Shown here: one piece after another, positions 30,736 to 40,817 of the stretch
Numbering within the stretch: position 1 is the first letter of the stretch
Layout: each line of letters starts with the position of its first letter
Origin: Pyrenochaeta sp. MPI-SDFR-AT-0127
Taxonomy: Eukaryota; Ascomycota; Dothideomycetes; Pleosporales; Cucurbitariaceae
Direction of reading: 5' to 3'
NCBI GenBank assembly: GCA_020747015.1
Contig: JAGTJM010000115.1
Span: 1-62,803 of the forward strand
DNA length: 62,803 nt
Translations under genes and position numbers: made by a program
Notes under the pieces: model-generated
Seen by the model: the letters and a program-made list of their open reading frames with translations, nothing else
Databases searched by the model: none
What the model was told of the DNA's origin: nothing

Positions 30736-31132
30736 TCATGTAGGGCATGTCTTAACGGGCAGAGGTTCGTCGGATTCGCAATAACCGCCCGTAATTTTGC
30801 GACTAGCTTTCTCACAATCATTGGGAGAGGCAGTGTCCCTAGATTGCGTGAGATTGCTGTTTCATCCAAAACTCAATCTAAACATACCTGACGAACGACA
30901 TAAAACACCAGTGCAGAGTATCAAGGATGTACTGTTCATTGTTGGTCGCAACAAAGGTGAGATGACCATCATTAGCCTTTGGTAGACACGTTAGACAAGC
31001 AAATCGCACTTGAAAACGGTCAATACGTACACTGTAGCAGCATTTCTTCAGTACTTGCCGTTCAACTACGTCGACAGGTGACGCTAGTGCAAGCATTGGG
31101 GCTATGATAAGGAGGCATTTGAAGAGTTGCAT
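30736..31132 (-). CDS. Candidate small secreted cysteine-rich protein, 97 aa, two introns
   Basis: Proposed exons on the minus strand are 31132-31031, 30976-30888 and 30838-30736. Intron 1 (31030-30977, 54 nt) starts GTACGT, has a CTAAC branch site and ends AAAG. Intron 2 (30887-30839, 49 nt) starts GTATGT and ends CTAG. The product begins with a clear signal peptide (MQLFKCLLIIAPMLALA, likely cut after ALAS), then a VDVVERQ segment and Lys-Lys. The mature part has six cysteines (CC, WC, DC, YC, TC) and ends VKTCPT. A TATA box lies 86-99 bp upstream. Small, secreted, even-cysteine proteins near transposon-rich DNA are typical effector candidates in plant-associated fungi, but no homology is recognised. 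If intron 1 is retained the frame stays open with two extra cysteines. Confidence 0.6.
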
Positions 31133-31217
31133 TTTGAGAATAGATTACACTTTTTGCGAGGTAGTTAAAGTTTGATGTAAATAGGACAATGGTAGACAAT
31201 TATACGAAGGACTTGAG

Positions 31218-31231
31218 TCTTTTATATATAT
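31218..31231 (-). promoter_or_regulatory. TATA box of the small secreted protein gene
   Basis: Minus-strand CATATATATAAAAG, 86-99 bp upstream of the ATG at 31132. An AC-rich leader (CAAACTTTAACTACC) and an A-rich start context (TCAAAATG) follow, all usual for an expressed fungal gene. Confidence 0.55.
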
Positions 31232-33138
31232 GTTTTCAATCCTAGCTTCTGAATCTGCATCTGCGCCCCGCTTCTTCATGCTGGCACTTTTCACCTAAAT
31301 AAGTTTTAATATAATTAAGTTCTCCAGGTATAGGAAAGCGTTATCATGCAGCCAGAATTGTAAACAATATCCAGGGATATTTTCGATTTCTAGTACGAGA
31401 TCATCATTGAAGGTATCCCAAAGAGGAATCGTATCTCCGGATAATTTTTGGGGGATAGATTATCCTAGCCTTAAATAAGGAATTTGTAAGACATTTGTCA
31501 GGTGTAATCTATCTATCATCTTGGACATTAACTTAGCATATGTCTTACGGACAGGACCGAGAATGGGAATAAGAATGAATACGAGCGTCCGAAGTAAGTA
31601 TGCCTCGACGTATCTACGAATGCGGCCCGACTAGGAGATTGGGACAATCGTGTAATACGAGGGCGAGAACGAAAAAAGAATGCACTGAAACCCTGTACTT
31701 TGGCAACAAAGGCATGCCAGTACTCTGTCTCAGGGACTCATAAACAAAAGTGGAAACGCTTGACAATCACAACCCTACCACCTTGGCAAGTAGTCTAGTG
31801 TACGTGGTACCAAGCCGGCATCCCAACCGGAAAGCCTGGTAACCGGTTTGTTTAAGGTGGTCGTTGCTCGGCTGCTCTGTACCTCCGCTTACACCTCCAC
31901 CTGAGATATACGAACCAGCCAATACCGAGGCACGCGCCGAGAAAAAAAGAGCCGACTCTGAAATGCGCGGGCCACACCCGTCCACCGAGAGATTAGAGAA
32001 AAAACACGAGACACAGGGAGAAATCAATTTTGGAAGTACCATCACAAACGCGTTGAAGCACATCTGCCAGTTGCCGCAACGGTCTCTGCAGGCCATCGCG
32101 CGTCCCCCAGTGTCGATTTGGTACCTGTAGAGCCGCCGTTGTGGCCCTGGCAGACACAGACGAACAAAATTCGTGAGCAAGCTACTCACTATGACACGCC
32201 CATCGAGCGGAACAGCAGCCACCTAGCCATGATACGGCGACGCGAGACACGATGACGGAGCACAGACACCCATAGAGCACAACAGTCACACAACAGTCAC
32301 CGACGGGCTCCTGGTCAGCCCGTCACCAGCCGACAATGTCTGCAACGTCCCACATCGACGAGCCTTTAGGCCGAACAGCATAACCTCTCGCGCGAGTCAA
32401 CTCACAGACAATCGGCATGTTACTATCAATGCCAAACAATACTACAGATCATCAGACAGCCTTGTCCACTGTCGCCCCAACCTAGTGTCGAAGGAGTGGT
32501 GCCCCTTCGACACACCTGGCAAGGTCTGAGGAGATACGCGCGAGAGCTCTCATGTTCAGTAAGCCTGACGGTACGCACGAGCGGAGCATCGATTTCACCG
32601 AGCTCTATCACGGCAGAAAGTTGCTGCTGCTGCGCTCAGTGGCAGGTCACACCACAAAACACAGCTACATAGGAACCTAGTGGACAGCATCAAAACACCG
32701 AAGAGCATCGAGAACAAGAGAACACATTCTATGCCTCGGGGGCACGAGGGCAAGCTAGCACACACGAAAGCTGAACGCTAGGGGGAGACTGAAGGTATTG
32801 CGGTCGCAACACTTGAGGCAACTCGCCTCTACGAGCCTTGAACCAAAGCTACAAACACAAGGCTTCAACCACGGCATACACATAGGGAACAACAATCTAA
32901 AGAACAGAAACACAGGCAAAATATGTCACTTTTTAAGACGAAATGTACATAGTCGTAGATAGAAGCCAGACAAACCGCCGACCTCTGGGAACAGCTGGCT
33001 CTTGTTTTCAGGAGTGACGTGGGGCGGCACGGACGAACGTGTGTGCTGCGTCGGCTGTTAGCCAAGTTAGCCAACCGGGCATAGCTGCGGAGAAAACGCG
33101 GCTGAAACCGAGTAGGATATAACCAATCAATCAATCAA
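31232..33138. other. Unassigned non-RIP region
   Basis: A minus frame at 31767-32222 (151 codons) has no domain, a low-complexity Gly/Ser stretch and no intron or promoter support, so I do not call it. The rest has only short frames. 33121-33140 carries a short AATC repeat (CAATCAATCAATCAATC) just past the stop of the next gene. Confidence 0.35.
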
Positions 33139-33981
33139 TCACCTGGTGCCAGAAGTGTTCGCTGACATGTTCAGATGAAAGTTACCACTAGGGCTTCTCC
33201 TACCCGTCACAATCTGGACAAGGCGGTTGAGAATGGAGAATTCAATCTTTAGTTTGACGCTGTATACCGCAGTCTTGTACGTCGTCTGGATCATGTAGAG
33301 ACCAGAGAATTGGACGGCCAGGAGGGTAATGTCGAGTATCACAACCACGACATTCACGAAGATAAGGTGCGCGAGTAGCTTCCGTAGGGGTCCCTGATTC
33401 CGCCTGTCGCCATGCCTGTTGCTCTGCTCCAGCAAGCGTACCGTCTCGTAGATGTAAATGGCAGAAATAATAGTCTCTTGGACGGAGAACACCACTATCT
33501 GGATCTTGTCATATAACATAAAGCCGCGAATGAAGGGAGCAGCTTGCATAGATTCTGAAACCAATGCTAGGACGATGACGGGACAGTGTACCACGATGGC
33601 GTCGAAGAGAATCATGTATAGTACCCAGCGAATCCTCCTCTTGCCCTGAACGACGAGATGTAGCCGAGAATATAGCACAAGTGACTGTCCTGTCACCATA
33701 CAGACCCAGCCGAAGCCAACGATGGAGCTTGATATCACGTTTACAGTGATGACCTGGAAGAATTTGAAGATAAATCCAATAGTATGCGGAGTGATGCCCC
33801 AAGTGGCAACGATGATGCTCCAAAAGTATATCCCATTTCGTTGTTTAAAGGTCGCGAAGATGAGGAAGGTGAGCTCAATAACGTTGTACAGCGCGATGGC
33901 CAGGAACGCTCCCATGGTCATGAGGATCGGCAAGCCAACATTCACGCCACCAATGAGGCCCACATCCTCCTCTTTCGCCAT
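33139..33981 (-). CDS. Seven-helix fungal membrane protein (DUF7703-like)
   Basis: An uninterrupted minus-strand gene of 280 codons from the preferred Met at 33981 (MAKEEDVGLIGGVNVGLPIL). An in-frame Met at 34206 would add 75 residues without membrane character. Hydrophobic segments: GVNVGLPILMTMGAFLAIAL, VIELTFLIFATF, FWSIIVATWGITPHTIGFIF, SSSIVGFGWVCMVTGQSLVL, WVLYMILFDAIVVHCPVIVL, VFSVQETIISAIYIYETV, and HLIFVNVVVVILDITLLAVQ. The pieces GQSLVLYSRLHLV, SAIYIYETVRLL and YSVKLKIEFSILNRLVQIV match a fungal-specific seven-helix family annotated DUF7703. Function unknown; probably in a cell membrane. Codon use and lack of RIP indicate an active gene. No operon-like partner. Confidence 0.8.
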   Translation of the reverse strand: MAKEEDVGLIGGVNVGLPILMTMGAFLAIALYNVIELTFLIFATFKQRNGIYFWSIIVATWGITPHTIGFIFKFFQVITVNVISSSIVGFGWVCMVTGQSLVLYSRLHLVVQGKRRIRWVLYMILFDAIVVHCPVIVLALVSESMQAAPFIRGFMLYDKIQIVVFSVQETIISAIYIYETVRLLEQSNRHGDRRNQGPLRKLLAHLIFVNVVVVILDITLLAVQFSGLYMIQTTYKTAVYSVKLKIEFSILNRLVQIVTGRRSPSGNFHLNMSANTSGTR

Positions 33982-35150
33982 GAACGTAGGGGAGGACTGG
34001 GTTGAGCTTGGAAATGTGTTGTCGCGAAACGAGGTCTGAATAAGATAGCAGTTGCCTGCTGAAAGCGCAGATGGGAGGGAAGATATCGTGGCCCAAACCG
34101 CATGAGCTGACGTTGCCACCTCGAACAGACTAATATTTGTTGTAGAGTTGCTTCCGTGGCATGAAGACGTAGGTTCTATATGACTTCTCCTGAGCTGAAG
34201 ATGCAAAGCTCAAGAGCTGGTGTTCTTGCATATAAATGCTGGGCGCCTTGGTTGCCATGCAGTAGCTGTTTGGTCGCAAAAGATATGAAAAGCTTCTGTC
34301 GCACAGTGAGGCAAACCCTTCCTTATCGCTGCCAATGGCTTTTGTTCCCCAGAGTTTCACGTGCGGCCAAGACTAGACAAGCAAGCCCGTGCATGGGTTG
34401 GCAGCATTGCCTCTAACTAAAGAATTCTAATGTCGCAAACCCATCCCATGCTCATTCCATTGATTCGCACGGGCCAAAATCGGGTACCTAACTCAACATG
34501 ACAGAGTTTACAACCCCAGACGGAATCTTCGCGAAAGGCACATGTCGCACTGGATGTGCTAAAACGATGAAAGTTGAGATAATGATGATAATTAAGCAGC
34601 AGCGTTGTATTGATTGATGTTGTGTCTGAAGTGTGGGGTACTCCAACCCGCAGATTTACATGTAGCATCACAGCTGGATTATTAATACAGATGTTTCCTG
34701 GCGTGCGACAGCACATCATGCTCCCCTTGTGGCTGCGAGATCCAGCAACGACCGGTTCTCGTCAATCATACCTCGAACCATTGTTCAGACATTCTGTCGG
34801 AATAGCCGCGGAATTAGATTCAGCCATACGGAAGGCAAATGCCACTAGTGTTAATACCTGACCTACGAAGCGACAGGGTGCAAGTAATCAGCTGTCGCAC
34901 TGCACGTGTGTGTTAGGACGAACAGTGAAAATGGGTGAAGAAAATGAGGAGAATGTATTGTAACTGTGTGTGTGTATTGTATGTATGTAGATGTGAGATC
35001 GTCTCTCTTTTGTGCTATAGTGAGGAGAGGTGCTTTTATGTCCCTCGCGACAGCTATCATGTGATGATTGATTCCTGAGCCAATGAGCTTCCACCAGGTG
35101 GATCTGGCCTGCGACACTTACCCATATAAGTTTAGTATGTATAGGGCATT
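33982..35150. other. Intergenic region upstream of two minus-strand genes
   Basis: Contains the leader and promoter of the membrane-protein gene (about 33982-34400). No other gene is supported. A GT-rich run (TGTGTGTGTATTGTATGTATG) lies near 34967. Open frames in both strands at 34180-34861 overlap and lack domains. Confidence 0.4.
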
Positions 35151-35756
35151 TTACTTGGCAACTCCGTTGCCAACTCCATGGAGGGACTCCACTCCATCCG
35201 TGTCACGCACTGGCGGCAGCTCGTCACCTCTCTCACCATCGCAGGGGAATACATCACCGGCGAGCAACACATTAATGTCTTGTGTCTGACTCTGGCTTTG
35301 CGCTTGGTTATGGGTTTGGCTCTTGGTATTGACCAAGGTATTGAGAAAGGCGACTAATTTGGACCAAGGAATGCCGGTAAGGAGTTGAGAAACGTATTGA
35401 CTAGAAGCAAAAGTGGTAAGAAAGGCAAGTATGACATGCACATGGGGGAGAACGTTCTTATCACCAATGTGACGGAGAACGAGAGCATATGTATCGTTGG
35501 TGATAGACTTGGCGTAAATGAATGTGGGTCGCAAGGAAAGAGTGGTAATTTTGGAAGGAATCTCGTTTTCGGCGATTGATGGTTTTATCGGTTCCTGATC
35601 AGCTGGAGATGCAGTGCGTCTATCTTCGGGATTGATAGGAGGTAAGTCTTTAGCTTTCTCATATTGTTGTGTAAGGAAAACCTGACGAAGTACGTTGTCA
35701 TCAACACCATAGTCAAACCAGCGGGCAATATTAGTGACAGTGTCCGTACAGTACAT
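35151..35756 (-). pseudogene. EST1-like DNA/RNA-binding domain fragment
   Basis: The minus frame gives PTFIYAKSITNDTYALVLRH, IGDKNVLPHVHVILAFLTTF, a short ASSQYVSQLL segment, then GIPWSKLVAFLNTLV, a Gln/Ser-rich linker (TQNQAQSQSQTQ type) and VFPCDGERGDELP. The H-x-GD-N-LP--H--L-FL pattern followed by PW-L---LNTL is characteristic of the EST1/SMG7-type domain in fungal gene families. The TPR-containing N-terminal part is absent, and after GDELP the frame departs from the expected DY-LRGL-WA block, so both ends are damaged. The AT-rich compartment begins about 170 bp to the right. Probably a truncated extra copy, not the cellular EST1. Confidence 0.55.
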
Positions 35757-38160
35757 GCTGTACAGCGTTGAGGTTGATCTCTATGTGGACTAGCTACGTA
35801 AGAAGGGTGGTATGTGCGTTCCACGCGCATCTGACATAAAACCCCTTTCCTATTGTACGTAGAAAAAGAATGCAATGAACAACAGTTACTTGCCCACCCT
35901 ACTACCCCCGCGCGCTGCGTACACCGTGCAATAGCTCTTTTACATGTACGACCTCGCTGACACCGAGCTCTAGCTAGCTAATAGAGTCCATTCAACAAAC
36001 GTTTAATACTTCTACTACTACCGCCACACGTTTCTAGACAGGGTCCTTAACTTTCGTAGCGTAATTCGTCACGTAGAATACTATGGCTATTGTCTTACAC
36101 TACGTCCTAATAAATAAGATATTATAGTTATATTGCAAGCCTATAGCAATAGCCTTATTCTATCTATTTACTATACTATAACGATACTGGATCTACAGTA
36201 CGCTGTCTTCCCTAAACGAGGTCTTTTCTACTAATCTCTACAGTACTTTAAACCTATAGAGTTCTCTATTCCTCGCTAATTTCCTAATAGAGTATTTCAC
36301 GCAGGTAGGACTATAAGTATAAATCTATGTAGAACTAGTATAAAAGTTAGCTTCTTCGTCGAACGCCGCAGAAAATTATTCGCAATTCCGAAGTATCGAT
36401 AATACGTCTAACGTCACGGACCTCTTAGCCTTTACTAAATAGAATACCTCCTAATTAAGATCCTATCTAATTAAAGCTATTTTAGATAAAGAGCATTAAG
36501 TAAGCCTATAATATAGTAAATATACCTCTATAAATATACTATCAACGTATTAGATAACCCGCTCCTAATATAGCGCTTACTCTTCCCCCCTAATATCCTT
36601 TAAGATAGAGGCTAATCCTATATTTCCCTTAAGCTATAGGAGCTTATAGATATAAAGCGAGCTACACTTATTTATCTCTATAGTACTAAAGTACTTATTA
36701 ATTAACCTAAACACAGATTACTCTCCTACCCTTATATAATACTTAAAAAATATAGATATTTCCCTATAAAAAAATAATATAGAGTTAAGAGGATCTAATA
36801 TAGCTAACTATACTTACTTATATAATATATCTAAAGTTATTAGAAAATCTTCTACCTCCTCTACTTTACGCATCTAGTATACTATAAGCCTTAGCTTTAT
36901 AGAGTTCGTAATATTATTTAGATTAAGCGTAAACTAGATAGCTAGGATACTATACTAAACTATTAGAGACTTAACCTTTCGCCTTATACTTAGCTAAAGC
37001 TCTCTTAATATTAGCTAGTAATATCTATAGAGTAATAGACTTTATAGTAGTTAATTAACGTCCTTGTTAGTTATCTTCCTAGATATCTCTAGCTACCTTC
37101 TAGCCAGCCCTAACCTCTCTATACCTAGTAACCGCACGATATACTCTACCTCTAGAAAGTTCCTCTTTATTATACTTATTATACTTATATAATAGTTCCT
37201 AAACCTTATTAGTATATTAAAGATAAGAAATAAGAAAATATAATAATTTATAAAACGACCTCTATAATACTATAGCACTAATTATACCTATATCCCTAGG
37301 CTTATATTCTAACTTAATAAAATACTCCTAACTATAGTTTTAGCTTTAACGGATATAACCTTGCCTATATCTCCTACTAAATTAGCTACACTCTCCTTAG
37401 CTAGCCGTAGACCCCTATCTCTAACTAGGAATAGCGTTAGAAACGTCTTTATAAAGAACTATATATTATTAGAATTAGTAAAGTTATTACTACGTAACAC
37501 GAGTACGTAAGGCTTAGAACCCTCCCTACCCCTTACCTCTACTAATCCTAGCCCTAGGTTTTTATACCCTCTAACTAAAGACGCCTCTTAATATAGAGTA
37601 TTATAGATATATTATAATTTCTTAGTATCTACTATATCTAGTTGTCTGTTAAGAGCGAATATTCTAGATAAGCTAATCTCTTAAATAGTAGTAGTGCTTC
37701 CTAGTACCTATACCTCTATACTCTTATCCTTCCTCTCGCTAAACACTACCTATTACCCCTAGTTAAGTATTACTAGGACTTTATAGACGTCTACTTACTC
37801 CCCTTCTTCTAGACCGCGCTTAGTTAGTAAGATAAGCTACGCTATTCTCGTCTTCTCCTACGTAGACGGCTTATTCTTCTCTAGATAGTCATACACCTAA
37901 GAAGGCACTCCGTAAGATAGCATTTCCTAACTCTCTATTTCTATAATATTAATCTTAATATTTATATATAAAGGATTATTCCTCTTTAACTACACTAGAG
38001 CCTTCTTAATAACGCGGCGACGCACTAACAAGAGAACTAAGAGATCTTTAGGTACTAGCTTCTCTACTCCCTACTATAATATATAGATCTCATCTATTAC
38101 CCTAATTAATAGATAAGGTAAAACGTTAGATACTAAGTCCTACACGTTATTTAGCATATA
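35757..38160. other. Compartment boundary and RIP-mutated DNA, content not recognised
   Basis: Normal composition gives way to RIP-type AT-rich DNA near 35930. From there to 38160 CA and TG are rare and TA abundant. I could not match any frame to a family. Isolated GC-containing stretches (for example 36000-36120 and 37780-37900) suggest decayed coding sequence. Confidence 0.4.
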
Positions 38161-38166
38161 TAGGCA

Positions 38167-38282
38167 AATCGATATACTTTATCGTCGATATATCGATATA
38201 TCGATATCGATATGGATTTTGAGGCTGATTTCGATATCGATATCGAAACTCACCCGTTTTCGATATATCGATATATCGATGA
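38167..38282 (+). repeat. Left CGATAT iteron blocks of hAT element
   Basis: Three blocks (about 38167-38212, 38236-38252 and 38264-38281) of CGATAT and CGATATAT units with spacers such as GGATTTTGAGGCTGATTT. The first includes TATCGTCGATATATCGATAT. Confidence 0.8.
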
Positions 38283-38459
38283 AAAAGCTTGGCAGCCCTT
38301 ACAACCTAAAAATCTCTGCAGATACGTACTTTTATCCCTTAATATCTATTAATAAGCCGTTTTTTAACCTAATTAGTACTACTTACCTATTATACTATAG
38401 AGTCCTTTTTATTATTAGATGTTGCACTATCTAGCTCTACTAGCAACCTAATTAAGTTA

Positions 38460-40689
38460 CCTAGTAACTTCTGGGATGTTATAGAACGACGTACTGTACC
38501 AAGCTAGAAACGTAGATCTTAAGGTACTCAAGAGTTTATATGCATAACGCATCCTTAATAGGGCCCTTAAATATTAAAATCTAATGCTTTATATTATTGT
38601 TGCACCTAGCACCTATTATCTCAGTAACAGCTACGTTAGCAGCGTTTAAACGACGCAGATACGTTATTATCTTAAGGCCTTTTACCTTTAACCGCAGCCC
38701 TATATTATACGTTCGATAGGGAAGCCTATAAAGAAGCAGTAGTTGGATTACTTACCCGACGGCGCCTACTATTTAGTAGTGTTAAGTGGCCAGAGATATA
38801 AGCTCTACTTCTAGCCGCTAATCCTAAAAGTGGCTATTTTCTTATTAAGTCTCGACGCACTATTATACGTCTTATGGCTGCTAATTACGTTATATATTAA
38901 GATCAGCTTTAAGATACTCTTACTATAGCTCGCAGCCTAATTCACTTATAAATAGATATCTAGACGTTACCCTATTAAAAGGGCATGCTTGCTATCTGCG
39001 GGTAATAGATTAATCACGAATATAAGCTTTAAAAAGCCTTATTAGGCCTAGTTAAGTTACTAGGAGACTACTTAGGATTATCTTAAGCATCCTTAATCTA
39101 TCGGGTTCTTAAATAATACGAGATCACGTTAAACCTTAGGTGGTATACAGGCGATAACGCGACGTCAAACGACACTTATCTAGAATCTCTAGCATCTCGA
39201 TTACTTAAAGAGCATTAGGTTTATTTTCTACGTTTTCTAGGTATCTTACTAATACTATATAGGTTAAGTACAACCCTAAAAGGCGCCGTATACACTGTAT
39301 AGCCTATATTATCAACCTATCCCTTTAAGCCTTCCTCCTCGCGTCTTCTAAAGAAGCTCTTATCGCCGCGTTGTCCGCAGTAGCTAAGGTTAATAGAGAG
39401 GAACTTTTTAATAGGTTTCCCCTTATCTTAAGTTCTAATAACTTAAAAGACGACACTCGCGGCCGTAAAACTTGGCGAGTAACCGTGAAAGGCCGTAGAT
39501 CGCGGCAGGCGAGCTAGAATCCTTAATACTAGGATTTCGATGGGATAGGCTGATTACCTACACTTAAAAAGCTTTACGACCTAGGTATCTGGACCTATTA
39601 CTCACTATAACGCGATAAGGACTGGCTTAAGGCTATTAGGATATAGATAGGGATTAATAATATGACGCGGTAGTTATCGTGGTATCTGTTTATTAATAAA
39701 GCGCTGCGGAAATAGAGTAAGATTAAGGTCTTTCTCGTTAATCACGAAGACGACCTAAATGGCATTAAGCTTACTGCTGAGGATTGGGATATCCTTAGCA
39801 AAGCTTACTTATTCTTGTAACTATTTGCAGGTGCGACTCTATACGTAGAAGGGGATAAGTTATCAATTGGACAGAGCCTTAAGATTATGGATGTTCTCCT
39901 CTACTATTATGAATAAGAGAAGGTAAAGTGGACGTCTTATTAGGTATCTTTACTAATAAGTTATTAGGAAGGTACTCTACGCCTGGTTAAGAAGATCCTC
40001 AGATACTCTACGCTATTAATATGGGATGGTATGTCCTTAGTAAGTACTACGGCCTTACAGACGAAGCACCTGTGTACGCTGTAGCCCTTCTTCTCAATCC
40101 TTCAAAGCGATTAGCCTATATTAAAAAGAACTGGACCCGAAGCTAGATAGCGCTAGTAATTGATAAAGCTTATACACTTTGGGTAGAGGACTATAAAACG
40201 GCTTTAATCCCTGGTTCCGAACCTGTTTAACAGCCCCAACATTGAGATCTCTCTGGGTTTGATCGTTTACGCCGCAACTTAGCTGTAACGACAGCTAATT
40301 TGGATGAGGATGACTTTAGCGTGTTTATTGAGGCCACACCTATTGCGATTAGCTGTACAGCTTTAGAATGGTGGTGCCACGAGGATCAGAGACGCCGATA
40401 TCCAAAGCTTAGCCAGATGGCTATCGATATACTCTCAATCCCTGCTGAATCTGCAGAGGTAGAAAGGGTGTTTTCAGGTGCGAGAAGGACTTGTAGATAC
40501 GATCGACTCAGGCTATCGTGTGCCAATATCGAGAAAATCGAGTGTATTGGTAGTTGGCTTCATCAGGGATTAATTACGCCTTCATCCAGGTCCGGAAGGG
40601 GATTTCAACTTGAACCAGGCGAAAATGAGGCTATCCAGGGCTGGACAGATGAAGTGATTGATGAGATAACATGGTTTGAGGACAGTTAG
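38460..40689 (+). pseudogene. hAT transposase, 5' two thirds decayed, C-terminal domain open
   Basis: Plus-strand segments: near 39540-39750 KLYDLGIWTYYSL, then LSWYLFINKALRK (the RWNS-Y-MI-RAL motif with Trp lost) and KVFLVNHEDDLNG; near 39780-39900 LTAEDWDILSKAYLFL and GATLYVEGDKLSIGQSLKIM; near 40025-40140 VLSKYYGLTDEAPVYAVALL and LNPSKRLAYIKKNW. From 40300 to 40689 the frame is open for 129 codons: ALEWWCHEDQRRRYPKLSQM, DILSIPAESAEVERVFSGAR and CANIEKIECIGSWL, the hATC dimerisation domain. Stops upstream are mostly Gln/Trp/Arg losses, as RIP makes. The open 3' part alone is not a functional enzyme. Confidence 0.82.
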
Positions 40690-40723
40690 CTAGCTAATTG
40701 ATTTTTTATAGCTTACGTCATCG

Positions 40724-40812
40724 ATAACGATCGATATCGACGTCGATATCGATATAAAAACCTCCAAATCGATATCGATATGAAATCTGCTATTTTATAT
40801 CGATATCGATAT
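40724..40812 (-). repeat. Right CGATAT iteron blocks of hAT element
   Basis: Blocks at about 40729-40755, 40769-40782 and 40799-40812 of CGATATCGATAT units, mirroring the left end. Confidence 0.8.
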
Positions 40813-40817
40813 GCCCA

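Larger units (their letters stand above)
38161..40817 (+). mobile_element. hAT element with CGATAT-repeat ends
   Basis: The left end TAGGCAAATCGATAT and the inverted right end TGGGCATATCGATAT match, with the left G probably RIP-changed to A. Both ends consist of three blocks of CGATAT/CGATATAT units separated by about 20 bp. Between them a hAT transposase is readable on the plus strand. No 8-bp duplication is visible (AGCATATA left, TGTCTGGA right). The 3' third keeps normal CA/TG levels while the 5' part is moderately RIP-mutated. Confidence 0.75.

Noticed and set aside
31767..32222. A 151-codon minus-strand open frame
   Set aside because: No recognisable domain, low-complexity Gly/Ser composition, no supporting promoter or introns, and a competing open frame on the other strand.
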